In this document: one piece after another, positions 50,804 to 60,104 of the stretch | Layout of the letters: every line of letters starts with the position of its first letter | Numbering within the stretch: position 1 is the first letter of the stretch | From: Solibacillus palustris | Lineage (GTDB): Bacteria; Bacillota; Bacilli; Bacillales_A; Planococcaceae | Length of the DNA: 64,000 nt | NCBI RefSeq assembly: GCF_022549215.1 | Contig: NZ_JAKZFC010000001.1 | Location: 62,001 to 126,000 of the forward strand | Direction of reading: 5' to 3' | Notes under the pieces: generated by a model | What the model was told of the DNA's origin: nothing | Database searches by the model: none | What the model saw: only the letters and a program-made list of their open reading frames with translations | Translations under genes and position numbers: made by a program

Positions 50804-52096
50804 GTGTTTTCTTTTAAGAAAAAATCTACTGTTACAAAGTATGAAGAAGTAGACTTTCAGAATGTGGGCATCTTTATTACTGATCCAGATCGACTTGCTC
50901 AAATGCAAATTATTGGATTAAATATGGAAGATTTAAAATTATTGAGAACAATTAAACCTTTTGTAGAAGTACGAATTTTAGAAGTGGTACAGGCGTTTTA
51001 TTCAACGATAGAAGTAGTTCCTCAATTTAGAGAAATTATTAGTCAAAATAGTACGTCCGAACGTTTGCGCCAAACGCTGCGTCACCATATTGTTGAAATG
51101 CTGGAAGGCAGAATTGATGACCATTATTTAGAAAATAGACGGAAAGTTTCGCTCATGCATGTGCGAATTGGGCTTTCGACAAAGTGGTATTTAGCTTCTT
51201 TTCAAAAGCTAGAGGCTAGTTTACGCCGAATTGTCTATTCTCTTGAATTGAATTCTGAACAAAAGCAAAAAATGATTGATGCAATTGGACGAGCATGTAA
51301 TTTTGAGCAACAGCTTGTATTGGAAGAATATGAGCTTGTTTCAGCCGCGATTCAACAGCAGCGACAAGAGCAAATTAAACAAGAAGTGAAATCGATTGTC
51401 GGGGATATTTCACGAGATTTAGAGCTTCAATCACGCGATACGAACGACACCGTATTTACGATGATTGATAATACGAAAACAGTCGATCATTATGTACATA
51501 ACAGTATCGAGGCGGCAACCGATACAAAAATTGCTTCTAAAGAAGGTTATGAACAGATGTTATTAATCACGAAGCAGTCCAAAGAAATTAATGAAAAAAC
51601 CGTCGAAATGTCGCGCATGGTGGAAGCGTTGAATAATTCTTCGACAGAAATTTATGCGGTAATTGAAATTGTGAAAGGGATTGCTGGTCAAACGAACTTA
51701 CTAGCATTGAATTCGGCTATTGAAGCAGCACGTGCAGGCGAGCATGGTAAAGGCTTTGCGGTCGTTGCCGATGAAGTTCGGAAGCTAGCTGATCAAACGA
51801 AAACATCTGTAGAACAAATTGCCGGGTTAATTGCCGTTTCGGGTAATGTTACAAATGAAGTAATCGTAGCGATTCATCACATTCAAGAGCTTGTACAAAA
51901 CGGCATTTCACAAAATGAGCACTCATTAGTTGCATTCGACAAAATTTCTACTGCTGTGGATTTAACAATTAATGATTTTGAACATGTCGGCAAGCAAGTA
52001 CGCGAATTGAAGCATATCGTTGAAACAATTGGCGAATCAACAAAATCCCTTGAACACGCAGCGAGTAAGTTAGAGGAAACCATTCAAACATTTTAG
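50804..52096 (+). CDS. hemAT: HemAT-type globin-coupled chemoreceptor
   Basis: 430 residues from GTG 50804 (AGAGGGGTG upstream). N-terminal globin domain about 20-185 with proximal heme His119 in SLMHVRIGL and RLRQTLRHH; no membrane segments. C-terminal receptor signalling domain with the hairpin core [39 protein letters not shown] soluble O2 sensor that signals to CheA. Monocistronic. GCCTATAT at 50751-50758 resembles a sigma-D -10, but the TAAA is at the wrong spacing. Confidence 0.93.
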   Translation: MFSFKKKSTVTKYEEVDFQNVGIFITDPDRLAQMQIIGLNMEDLKLLRTIKPFVEVRILEVVQAFYSTIEVVPQFREIISQNSTSERLRQTLRHHIVEMLEGRIDDHYLENRRKVSLMHVRIGLSTKWYLASFQKLEASLRRIVYSLELNSEQKQKMIDAIGRACNFEQQLVLEEYELVSAAIQQQRQEQIKQEVKSIVGDISRDLELQSRDTNDTVFTMIDNTKTVDHYVHNSIEAATDTKIASKEGYEQMLLITKQSKEINEKTVEMSRMVEALNNSSTEIYAVIEIVKGIAGQTNLLALNSAIEAARAGEHGKGFAVVADEVRKLADQTKTSVEQIAGLIAVSGNVTNEVIVAIHHIQELVQNGISQNEHSLVAFDKISTAVDLTINDFEHVGKQVRELKHIVETIGESTKSLEHAASKLEETIQTF

Positions 52097-52108
52097 TTTG
52101 GATAAAGT

Positions 52109-52154
52109 AAAAGCACGGTAACTACTACAATTTGTAATAGTTCCGTGCTTTTTT
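52109..52154. terminator. Bidirectional terminator between hemAT and the AIM24-family gene
   Basis: AAAAGCACGG/CCGTGCTTTT stem with further inner pairing, T6 on the plus strand. Confidence 0.85.
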
Positions 52155-52162
52155 GTATTATA

Positions 52163-52960
52163 TTATTTGTTGAACAGATCAAATAGTCCGCCGATACCGC
52201 CTTCACCTGAGTTTTGGCCACCACCGCCTTGTGTTAATGGAGCAGCAGCGAACACACGACTTGCTAAACGGCTAAATGGCAATGATTGTACCCAAACTGT
52301 ACCAGGGCCAGATAATGTAGCGAAGAATAAACCTTCACCGCCAAATAGCGCTGTTTTAACGCCGCTTACCATTTCGATTTCATAGCGAACGTCTTGCGTC
52401 ATTGCGACTAAGCAACCTGTATCGATACGTAATGTTTCACCCGGTTGTAATTGACGTTCATAAATGGCACCGCCTGCGTGTACAAAAGCCATACCATCGC
52501 CTTCAAGCTTTTGCATGATGAAGCCCTCACCACCAAAGAATCCTGTGCCTAATTTTTTCTGTAGCTCTATTCCGACAGAAACACCCTTTGCCGCAGCTAA
52601 AAAGGCATCCTTTTGACAGATGATTTTTCCATCTAATTTACTTAAATCCATTGGAATGATTTTACCTGGATAAGGCGCGGCAAAATAAACTTTACGTTTA
52701 CCGTTCCCTTCATTTGTAAATGTCGTCATAAACAAGCTTTCGCCTGTAATTAAACGTTTACCCGCACCAAGTAATTTTCCCATAATACCTGAGCCTTGAT
52801 TGCTAGAAGCGTCACCAAAAACAGTTTCCATGCGGATACGGTCATCCATCATCATTAAGCTACCGGCTTCAGCAATTACCGTTTCCTGTGGATCTAATTC
52901 AACCTCAACGAACTGCATGTCATCTCCGTGTAATACAAAATCAATTTCGTGGTTTTTCAT
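52163..52960 (-). CDS. AIM24/TIGR00266-family protein
   Basis: 265 residues from ATG 52960 (AAAGGAG upstream). A beta-rich protein with VIAEAGSLMMMDDRIRMET near the N-terminus, GGEGFIMQKLEGDGMAFVHAGG in the middle and a Gly-rich tail GGGGQNSGEGGIGG, all typical of the TIGR00266/AIM24 family (tryptophan RNA-binding attenuator-like fold). Mitochondrial Aim24 affects membrane organisation; bacterial function is unknown. Single gene. Confidence 0.88.
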   Translation of the reverse strand: MKNHEIDFVLHGDDMQFVEVELDPQETVIAEAGSLMMMDDRIRMETVFGDASSNQGSGIMGKLLGAGKRLITGESLFMTTFTNEGNGKRKVYFAAPYPGKIIPMDLSKLDGKIICQKDAFLAAAKGVSVGIELQKKLGTGFFGGEGFIMQKLEGDGMAFVHAGGAIYERQLQPGETLRIDTGCLVAMTQDVRYEIEMVSGVKTALFGGEGLFFATLSGPGTVWVQSLPFSRLASRVFAAAPLTQGGGGQNSGEGGIGGLFDLFNK

Positions 52961-53176
52961 GTTTATTGTCTCCTTTAAATAAACTATCTTTATAATGTTA
53001 CGTTTCATTTTACAAGAGGTTTCAAAAAAATATATTCTACTAACTAATTTTTTATGAATTTAATCCATATTGTAACTTAATATCACAATATATGAAAATT
53101 GTTTTTAAGAGAAAAAAGGAATAAGAGAGAAAATGTCGAATAATAAAAGAGAAATATGAATTTGTGAGGTGGAGAA

Positions 53177-54658
53177 ATGGAACTGTTAAATTTTATTGGT
53201 GGTCAGTGGATACAAAATACAACATTACAAGCAATGCCAGTCATCAACCCAGCGAATGGGGAACAGTTAGGAACGGTCCCGCTTTCAACTAAAGAGCAAG
53301 TAGATTTAGCCGTACAAAAAGCAAAGGCTGCACAAAAAGAGTGGGCACTTATTCCAGCCCCAAAGCGTGCAGATTATTTATATGAAATCGCATTTAAATT
53401 AAAGGAAAACAAAGAGCATTTAGCGCAAATGCTCACAAAAGAAATGGGGAAATTGATCGAAGAAGCGCGCGGTGAGGTACAAGAAGGGATTGATATGGCG
53501 CTTTATATGGCAGCGGAAGGTAGGCGTTTATTTGGTGAAACGGTGCCTTCTGAGTTGCCAAATAAATTTGCGATGAGCGTACGTGCACCAATTGGGGTAG
53601 CAGGGCTCATTACACCGTGGAATTTTCCAATTGCCATCGCAACGTGGAAGGCATTTCCTGCACTTGTTGCGGGCAATACGGTTGTGTGGAAGCCGTCAAA
53701 CGAAACCCCATTTATGGCATACGAGCTAGCAAAAATTTGTGAGGAAGTCGGGTTGCCAGCGGGTGTGTTAAATATTGTATTTGGCTCAGGACCTACTGTT
53801 GGAACGGCGATGATTGAGCATCCAGATATTCGCATTATATCCTTTACGGGCTCTACTGCCACAGGAAGTAAGGTGGCAGAGCTTGGAGGCAAGCATTTAA
53901 AGAAAGTGTCGCTTGAAATGGGTGGCAAAAATGCAGTCATTGTGATGGATGATGCGGATTTAGATTTGGCACTGGAAGGCATTTTATGGAGTGCTTTCGG
54001 TACAGCGGGTCAGCGTTGTACAGCATGTAGCCGTGTGATTGTGCATAAAGATGTAAAACAGGAGCTTGAACAGCGTTTGGTAGCGTTAACAAAAAACTTA
54101 CTTGTCGGTGATGGCTTAAATCCAGCAACAAAGGTAGGGCCAGTCATCAATAAAGCGGCGCTAGAAAAAATTAATCATTATGTTCAAATTGGTAAGCAAC
54201 AAGGAGCTACACTACTTACAGGTGGAGACATTTTAAGTGAGGGTGACCTCGCAAATGGCTATTATTTTGCACCGACAATTTTTACGAATGTAGAGGCTAC
54301 GAGTATATTAGCGCAGGAAGAAATTTTTGGTCCGGTAATTAGCATTATTGAAGTGGGGAGTTTAGAAGAAGCGATTGACGTGAACAACGGGGTGAAGTTT
54401 GGTTTATCTAGCTCGATCTTCTCGCAAAATGTCAACACAATTTTTAAGGCACAGCAGCTACTTGATACGGGGATTGTCTATGTCAATGCTGGAACGACCG
54501 GCGCTGAAATTCACTTGCCATTTGGTGGCACAAAGGGTACGGGGAATGGCCATCGTGACTCAGGTCAGGCAGCACTCGATGTTTACACAGAATGGAAAAG
54601 TATCTACGTAGATTACAGTGGTAAATTACAACGCGCACAAATCGATAACAATGAATGA
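53177..54658 (+). CDS. Aldehyde dehydrogenase, probably 2-aminoadipate semialdehyde dehydrogenase
   Basis: 493 residues, NAD-dependent ALDH: PWNFPIAIATWK, GFTGSTATG-like ISFTGSTATGSKVA, catalytic Glu in SLEMGGKNAV, catalytic Cys in GTAGQRCTACSR, and EEIFGPVISI. The neighbouring lysine 6-dehydrogenase produces 2-aminoadipate 6-semialdehyde/piperideine-6-carboxylate, so oxidation to 2-aminoadipate is the likely reaction (context inference; the general fold would accept many aldehydes). The C-terminal FGGTKGTGNGHRDSG also appears in broad-specificity relatives. GAGGTGGAG precedes the ATG. Confidence 0.8.
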   Translation: MELLNFIGGQWIQNTTLQAMPVINPANGEQLGTVPLSTKEQVDLAVQKAKAAQKEWALIPAPKRADYLYEIAFKLKENKEHLAQMLTKEMGKLIEEARGEVQEGIDMALYMAAEGRRLFGETVPSELPNKFAMSVRAPIGVAGLITPWNFPIAIATWKAFPALVAGNTVVWKPSNETPFMAYELAKICEEVGLPAGVLNIVFGSGPTVGTAMIEHPDIRIISFTGSTATGSKVAELGGKHLKKVSLEMGGKNAVIVMDDADLDLALEGILWSAFGTAGQRCTACSRVIVHKDVKQELEQRLVALTKNLLVGDGLNPATKVGPVINKAALEKINHYVQIGKQQGATLLTGGDILSEGDLANGYYFAPTIFTNVEATSILAQEEIFGPVISIIEVGSLEEAIDVNNGVKFGLSSSIFSQNVNTIFKAQQLLDTGIVYVNAGTTGAEIHLPFGGTKGTGNGHRDSGQAALDVYTEWKSIYVDYSGKLQRAQIDNNE

Positions 54659-54721
54659 ACTCCGCGATAGCGGGTGTCATAGATTACATTTACTTATTAT
54701 ACAAACAAGGGGGATGTTTAT

Positions 54722-55894
54722 ATGAAGGTAGTAGTGTTAGGTGCAGGTTTGATGGGGAAAGAAGTTGCACGCGATTTAGTGAACAGTGAAGATGTCGAAA
54801 AAGTGTTTTTAGCGGATGTATCTATCGAAAAAGCACAGGAGTTCGTGGATACACTTGGCTCAAATAAAGTAGAAGTCATACAGTTGGATGCAGATTGTGA
54901 TAAGGACCTGCGTGTTGTGATGGCGCGCGGCAATATTGTAGTCAATGCCCTTTTCTATGCATTCAATGAGCGAGTGGCACGTGCAGCAATCGATGTAGGG
55001 GTGCATGCGGTTGATTTAGGTGGACATATTGGTGGTGTTACGGAGGCTATTTTGCAGTTAAATGACGAAGCGGCGGCTAAAGGGATTACGATTGTTCCAG
55101 ATTTAGGAGTAGCGCCAGGCATGATCAATATTTTAGCGGGTTACGGAGCGACAAAAATAGATAAAGTGGATTCAATTAAGTTATATGTAGGGGGCATTCC
55201 GACAGCGCCGAAGCCTCCACTACATTATACACGCGTTTTTTCATTAGATGGTGTATTTGATCACTACACGGAGCCTTCAAAAATGATTCAAAAAGGCGTG
55301 CTGTCAGAGGTGCAATCATTGACAGGCATTGAGCCGATTTATTTTGATGAATTCGGTGTTTTAGAAGCCTTCTATACATCAGGTGGAATTTCAACTTTAT
55401 ACAAAACATTCCCGAATGTAAAAACATTAGAATATAAAACGATTCGCTATAAAGGGCATGCTGAAAAGTTCCAGCTGCTTGCTGAATTAGGATTTTTAGA
55501 TAAAACCAATGTTGTTGAAGCGGGTGGACGTGAGGTCAGTGTTCGTGAAGTGACACGTGAAGCGATAAAGAAAAAATTAGACATAGGTGAGCAGGTAGAC
55601 GCGGTTTTATTACGTGCGATTATTTCTGGTGAGAAATCAGAAGAGCAAATTACGTATGAATATGAGATGGTTGTGCGCAAAGATTTAGAGAATAACGTGA
55701 CAGCAATGGCGCGAGCAACGGCAAATACGATTTCAGTTGTTGCCCAAATGATCGGTAAGGGGACAATTACCGAGCGTGGTGTATTTGCGCCAGAAACAGT
55801 TGTACCAGGCAGTGAGTTCATTCAGGAGATGGCTAAGCGTGGTGTCGATATTAAGGAAACATCACACCGTTCATCAATGATTGTGAAATGGTAG
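54722..55894 (+). CDS. L-lysine 6-dehydrogenase
   Basis: 390 residues. N-terminal VVLGAGLMGKEVARDLV nucleotide motif; HAVDLGGHIGGVTEAIL, PDLGVAPGMINILAGYGA, LYVGGIPTAPKPPLHY, EAFYTSGGISTL and KTIRYKGHAEKFQLL agree closely with the Geobacillus stearothermophilus LysDH sequence as I remember it. The enzyme oxidatively deaminates the epsilon-amino group of lysine with NAD, in the saccharopine dehydrogenase superfamily. Placed between an aldehyde dehydrogenase and an acyl-CoA dehydrogenase, it indicates lysine catabolism through aminoadipate. Confidence 0.88.
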   Translation: MKVVVLGAGLMGKEVARDLVNSEDVEKVFLADVSIEKAQEFVDTLGSNKVEVIQLDADCDKDLRVVMARGNIVVNALFYAFNERVARAAIDVGVHAVDLGGHIGGVTEAILQLNDEAAAKGITIVPDLGVAPGMINILAGYGATKIDKVDSIKLYVGGIPTAPKPPLHYTRVFSLDGVFDHYTEPSKMIQKGVLSEVQSLTGIEPIYFDEFGVLEAFYTSGGISTLYKTFPNVKTLEYKTIRYKGHAEKFQLLAELGFLDKTNVVEAGGREVSVREVTREAIKKKLDIGEQVDAVLLRAIISGEKSEEQITYEYEMVVRKDLENNVTAMARATANTISVVAQMIGKGTITERGVFAPETVVPGSEFIQEMAKRGVDIKETSHRSSMIVKW

Positions 55895-55904
55895 GAGTGA
55901 TCGT

Positions 55905-57095
55905 ATGAACTTCGAATATACAGCAGAACAAACGCTTTTACGAAAAACTGTCCGTCAATTTGTTGATGCCGAAATCATTCCGCATATTGCAAGGTGGGAT
56001 GCACAAGGCGGCTTTGATCAAGCCATTTGGAAGCGTTTAGCGGAACTAGGGTTTATGGGAGTATGTGTGCCTGAAAAGTACGGCGGTGCAGGGATGGATT
56101 ACAACTCGCTAGCAATTGTATGTGAAGAGCTGGAGCGAGGCGATACGGCGTTTCGTACAGCTGTTTCCGTGCATATCGGGTTAAATAGTATGACGCTCAT
56201 GCAATGGGGGACTGAAGCACAAAAGCAAAAATATTTAACCCCACAGGCAAAAGGTGAAAAAATCGGTGCATTTGGTTTAACGGAGCCTGGAGCGGGTTCG
56301 GACGTAGCGGCGATGAGCTCTTATGCGAAGCGTGAAGGCGATTACTACATTTTAAATGGTCAAAAAACATGGATTTCACTTTGTGATGTGGCCGATCATT
56401 TTATCGTCTTTGCTTATACTGATAAAGAAAAGCTACATCACGGCATTTCGGCTTTTATCGTTGAACGTGAGTGGGCAGGTTTTAGCTCGAAGGCTATTAA
56501 AGGGAAGTATGGGATTCGTGCGGGAAATACGGGAGAATTATTTTTCGAAGACGTAAAAATTCCTGCAGAAAATTTACTCGGTGAAGAAGGGGAAGGCTTC
56601 AAAATTGCAATGTCAGCACTGGATAACGGACGATTTACGGTAGCTGCCGGCGCGGTTGGCTTAATGCAGGCTTGTCTTGAGGCAAGTGTGAAATATTGCA
56701 AGGAACGCGAAACATTCGGCAAGCCCATTGGTGAGCACCAACTTGTAGGGCAAATGCTTGCAAAAATGGAAGCAGGCTATGAAATGAGCCGCTTACTTGT
56801 ATATCGTGTTGGAGAACTAAAAAATACAGGTGTGCGAAACACGCGCGAAACATCGCTTGCAAAATGGCAGGCATGTGACTTTGCTAACAAAGCTGCAGAC
56901 GATGCTATGCAAATTCACGGGGCATATGGTTATTCCGATGATTATCCGGTCGCACGTTATTTGCGTAACTCGAAAGCACCGGTTATTTATGAAGGAACAC
57001 GTGAAATCCATACGATTATGCAGGCGGATTATGTACTAGGGAAGCGCGAAGATAAAAAGTTGCGCTGTATGCTACCGAATTGGCCATTTGAATAA
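55905..57095 (+). CDS. Acyl-CoA dehydrogenase, possibly glutaryl-CoA dehydrogenase
   Basis: 396 residues, FAD acyl-CoA dehydrogenase: FGLTEPGAGSDVAAM, WISLCDVADHF, GNTGELFFEDVKIP, RETFGKPIGEHQLV, MQIHGAYGYSDDYPVARY and IYEGTREIHTIM (catalytic Glu in YEGT). ERGDTAFRTAVSVH places an Arg where glutaryl-CoA dehydrogenase has its carboxylate-binding Arg (YRSAMSVQ), which would suit a lysine/aminoadipate to glutaryl-CoA route. Starts 10 bp after the lysine dehydrogenase. Other acyl-CoAs remain possible. Confidence 0.75.
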   Translation: MNFEYTAEQTLLRKTVRQFVDAEIIPHIARWDAQGGFDQAIWKRLAELGFMGVCVPEKYGGAGMDYNSLAIVCEELERGDTAFRTAVSVHIGLNSMTLMQWGTEAQKQKYLTPQAKGEKIGAFGLTEPGAGSDVAAMSSYAKREGDYYILNGQKTWISLCDVADHFIVFAYTDKEKLHHGISAFIVEREWAGFSSKAIKGKYGIRAGNTGELFFEDVKIPAENLLGEEGEGFKIAMSALDNGRFTVAAGAVGLMQACLEASVKYCKERETFGKPIGEHQLVGQMLAKMEAGYEMSRLLVYRVGELKNTGVRNTRETSLAKWQACDFANKAADDAMQIHGAYGYSDDYPVARYLRNSKAPVIYEGTREIHTIMQADYVLGKREDKKLRCMLPNWPFE

Positions 57096-57104
57096 TTATT
57101 TTGC

Positions 57105-57141
57105 AAAAAACGAGGTGAAATAATAAATTTCTCTCGTTTTT
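57105..57141 (+). terminator. Terminator of the lysine operon
   Basis: AAAACGAG-GAAA/TTTC-CTCGTTTT stem with small internal bulge, T-run. Confidence 0.75.
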
Positions 57142-57246
57142 CGTTTTGAAAAAATATTATATGGAAAATAATAAATATTCTGTAACTTATTTATTGTTGG
57201 CGAGTCTAATTGAATACAACCAGTTATAAAATAGGGAGGGTTAACA

Positions 57247-59376
57247 ATGAAAAAGGGCAAGATTTTAGGGATTGCATTAACTTTATTGGCGATTGTTGGG
57301 TTGTCTTCATTGTTTTATTTTACAAAGGATACGGCATATGCAAATGGCGTTATCTTTGAAGGTGAATCGTATACAGTACAGCTTGAAACAGCACTGACCA
57401 AGGACAGTGTAACAAACGGGACAGTAACGGTAACAGACGCTGCTGGAAAAGTAGTACAGGCGAAATTAAAGCTTGATGACACGGCAAAAATGTTGACGGT
57501 AGAAAATTTAAAAGCTGGACAATACAAAGTGGTTATTAAGAAAAATGCTTATGCAAAAGCAACAAAGTTAATTAGTGAACAGAGCATTCCGCTAGATGTG
57601 ATTCAAAAGGTGAGTGCATTGAAAACAGAAGCAGATTTAAAGGCTTATTTTAAAGCATATATCGCAGCAGAAAATGCGATGTATCAAGGGCGCGAAGAGG
57701 AAATGGCCCAAGAATCATTTGGTGTCGCAACCGAGAATAAGTCAAGTGACAAAGCAAGCGGCGGTCAGAACTACTCATCAACAAACAACCAAGTGGAAGG
57801 TATTGAAGAGGGCGATATTTCGATTACAGATGGTAAAAATATTTACACAATCGTTGATAACAAAATTATGATTGTGGATGCGAAATCATTAAAAATGGTG
57901 AAGCGTTTAACAGTTGGTAAAGATATTTATCCAACACATTTAATGCTGCATAACGAGTTATTAATTGTAGGCTATACAACCTATGTGCAAACACAGCGAG
58001 AGGATTATTTTGATTCGAAATCAATATCAAAAGTGGCATTTTATGATGTGAAAGATGCGGCGAACCCAGTGCTAGTACGCGAGGTTGGGCAAGATGGGGA
58101 CATTACGAATATTCGTAAATTAGGTAACTATTTATATGTAGTTTCAAGTAAAACGCCAAACTATTGGATGCTGACAGAAAACCCAGATGTAGAATTACGC
58201 CCAGCAACGTATGATGGTGGCAAAGAAAAGCTAATACCGGTTGACCAAATAAAGCTTTTACCGGAGAGCAATCAACCGAGCTATTTAATCGTTTCGGCAA
58301 TAGATGTAAGCAATGTCAAATCGAATGAATGGAAAACAGCAAGCTTTTTAGGGAATAGCGGACAAATGTACATGTCTGAAAGTGCGATTTACATTGCGTC
58401 GATGAATTATCGATTCTGGCCAGTAGTTGATACGATGATAGATACTACAGAATCATCTATTGTACCTGTACAGAGTGAAAATGAAACGACAATTTATAAA
58501 ATTGCGATTGATAAAACAAACATAAGCATGGCAACAGAAGGGAAAGTAAAAGGTTCGGTTTTAAATCAGTTTTCAATGGATGAGCATAACGGTTATATCC
58601 GCATTGCAACGACAGAAGGCAATGCTTGGGGGGCTGAAGCAAACTCAAAAAATCATCTATTCATTTTAGATGGAAATTTAAAGCAAGTAGGCGCAGTTCA
58701 TGATTTAGCACCAGGGGAACGTATTTATTCGGCACGCTTCATCGGTGATAAGGCGTATTTAGTAACGTTTAAAGAAACGGACCCACTATTCGTGATCGAT
58801 ACAAAAAATCCAAAGGCGCCTAAAGTGTTAGGTGAGCTAAAAATTCCTGGTTTCAGTAACTATTTACACCCAATTGATGAAAACCATTTACTTGGTATCG
58901 GATATGACACTGAGGTACGTATGGAGGAAGGTTCAAAAGAGCCGATCGTGTTAACAAAAGGCATGAAATTAAGCTTGTTTGATGTATCTGACTTGAAAAA
59001 TCCGAAAGAAAAGCAGGCTGTGGTCATCGGAGGACGCGGGACGTATTCGCCAGTGCAATACGACCATAAAGCATTATTTAGAGACCCACGTAATAATTTT
59101 TACGGCTTCCCAGTGACAGTTTATTCAGAGACGGATGAACAAGACCGCCTGAAATATGAGGGAACTGGTGCACAAATTTATAAAGTAACAGCTTCCGGTA
59201 TTGATTTAGTGGCAAACTTATTGGAGCAAGCGCGACCAGGTGAGCAATATGAAGATGCATACAATGCCGTACAGCGTTTACTTTATGTAGAGGATGAGTT
59301 GTACGCTGTATCTCGCTCGAAAGTTACAAGCTATAACGGTAAAACTTTTAAAAAGCAACAAACGATTGGATTTTAA
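57247..59376 (+). CDS. Secreted beta-propeller protein
   Basis: 709 residues. N-terminal membrane/signal helix about 6-25, an Ig-like segment about 35-120 (SVTNGTVTVTDAAGKVVQ), then a C-terminal 'beta propeller domain' of about 520 residues, opened by the family hallmark NNQVEGIEEGDISITDGKNIY, with repeated blades such as LFDVSDLKNPKEKQAVV. Exported and membrane-anchored or released; function unknown, possibly substrate binding or an enzyme scaffold. AGGGAGG precedes the ATG. Confidence 0.85.
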   Translation: MKKGKILGIALTLLAIVGLSSLFYFTKDTAYANGVIFEGESYTVQLETALTKDSVTNGTVTVTDAAGKVVQAKLKLDDTAKMLTVENLKAGQYKVVIKKNAYAKATKLISEQSIPLDVIQKVSALKTEADLKAYFKAYIAAENAMYQGREEEMAQESFGVATENKSSDKASGGQNYSSTNNQVEGIEEGDISITDGKNIYTIVDNKIMIVDAKSLKMVKRLTVGKDIYPTHLMLHNELLIVGYTTYVQTQREDYFDSKSISKVAFYDVKDAANPVLVREVGQDGDITNIRKLGNYLYVVSSKTPNYWMLTENPDVELRPATYDGGKEKLIPVDQIKLLPESNQPSYLIVSAIDVSNVKSNEWKTASFLGNSGQMYMSESAIYIASMNYRFWPVVDTMIDTTESSIVPVQSENETTIYKIAIDKTNISMATEGKVKGSVLNQFSMDEHNGYIRIATTEGNAWGAEANSKNHLFILDGNLKQVGAVHDLAPGERIYSARFIGDKAYLVTFKETDPLFVIDTKNPKAPKVLGELKIPGFSNYLHPIDENHLLGIGYDTEVRMEEGSKEPIVLTKGMKLSLFDVSDLKNPKEKQAVVIGGRGTYSPVQYDHKALFRDPRNNFYGFPVTVYSETDEQDRLKYEGTGAQIYKVTASGIDLVANLLEQARPGEQYEDAYNAVQRLLYVEDELYAVSRSKVTSYNGKTFKKQQTIGF

Positions 59377-59449
59377 CTAGTGACACATAACGAACATTTC
59401 CTAATATAAAACTTGGAATCAAGTGCATTTATCTAATAAAATGCGTTCT

Positions 59450-59590
59450 GCTACGCTACGGGGGACGCTTTTCTGGGGGCGTGGCTTCAACTAACTCATT
59501 TGTGCCTCTTACGGTGGCACAAATGAGTGGATTTTCCGCGCACGCTTGTTCCCCTAGAAGTCGCCCCCTTCACTTCGCGGCACTCTATTA
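59450..59590. repeat. GC-rich imperfect palindrome
   Basis: Inner perfect 13-bp stem ACTCATTTGTGCC/GGCACAAATGAGT (59494-59528) inside longer imperfect arms beginning GGGGGACGCTTTTCTGGGGG (59460) and ending with CCCCTAGAAGTCGCCCCC (59568). The GC content contrasts sharply with the AT-rich surroundings, suggesting a dispersed non-autonomous element. Confidence 0.6.
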
Positions 59591-59838
59591 TAAAACCTAA
59601 AGTTGATTTTTATTACAAAGTTTTTAATGAAGTGTACAGAAATTTACTTTGTTATTGGAATGAAGTACACTTCCGTCCAAAAACGATATTATTTTGACGC
59701 AATAAAAGTAGCTAAATTTATATGAAGAGCTAACTTTTAATCAAAGATACAATATTGTAGACAGCGTAATATTTTATTCATCACTGCCGCCTCGCGATAG
59801 CGCAAGCGGCAGCATTTTGCGCTCTTACTATATGGGAA

Positions 59839-59906
59839 AAGTAACATTTTAATTTGGCGGGCCTTGCATGCGGTCATGCCGTAGCCCGCCAATATTAAGT
59901 AACATT
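59839..59906. repeat. Hairpin element flanked by a 10-bp direct repeat
   Basis: AAGTAACATT at 59839-59848 and again at 59897-59906 flank 48 bp that fold into TTGGCGGGC/GCCCGCCAA (59854-59892) with outer TTAAT/ATTAA. This looks like a tiny MITE with target-site duplication, or a structured RNA end. Confidence 0.5.
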
Positions 59907-59954
59907 GTACTTAATCTGTTTTTAAAAAGAAATTTGTCAATATGATTAGAAACT

Positions 59955-59996
59955 AAAAAGCTGTGTTAGGGCAAAACGCTCTAACATAGCTTTTTT
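59955..59996 (+). terminator. Intrinsic terminator
   Basis: AAAAAGCTGTGTTAG/CTAACATAGCTTTTT stem with one G-T pair, T6. It is 580 bp beyond the propeller gene and may end an untranslated RNA. Confidence 0.85.
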
Positions 59997-60023
59997 CAAT
60001 TTATTGGACTTGTTGCCTGCATT

Positions 60024-60080
60024 TCTTAAGAATTTCTTCATTTTTGTCATGCAAAAATATTAAGATTTAGTCTTTACACT
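60024..60080 (+). promoter_or_regulatory. Operator and promoter region of the ABC exporter
   Basis: TCTTAAGAATTTCTTCA (60024-60040) is identical to the operator of the two-component system at 45523-45539. A possible -10, TACACT (60075-60080), sits at nearly the same distance (about 30 bp after the repeat) as TATAAT does there. Confidence 0.6.
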
Positions 60081-60104
60081 GTAACTATAAAGGAGTGTAG
60101 AGCA

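Larger units (their letters stand above)
59377..60104. other. Gene-free 728-bp region with palindromic repeats
   Basis: No coding frame with a ribosome binding site is seen on either strand. The region holds two GC-rich palindromic elements (59450-59590 and 59839-59906), a small hairpin CTGCCGC/GCGGCAG (59784-59812), a strong terminator (59955-59996) with no obvious gene in front, and the ABC exporter promoter. A short untranslated RNA ending at 59996 is possible. Confidence 0.5.

Noticed and set aside
53503..53982. 159-codon minus-strand frame inside the aldehyde dehydrogenase gene
   Set aside because: Antisense shadow of a clearly conserved gene; no independent start signals.
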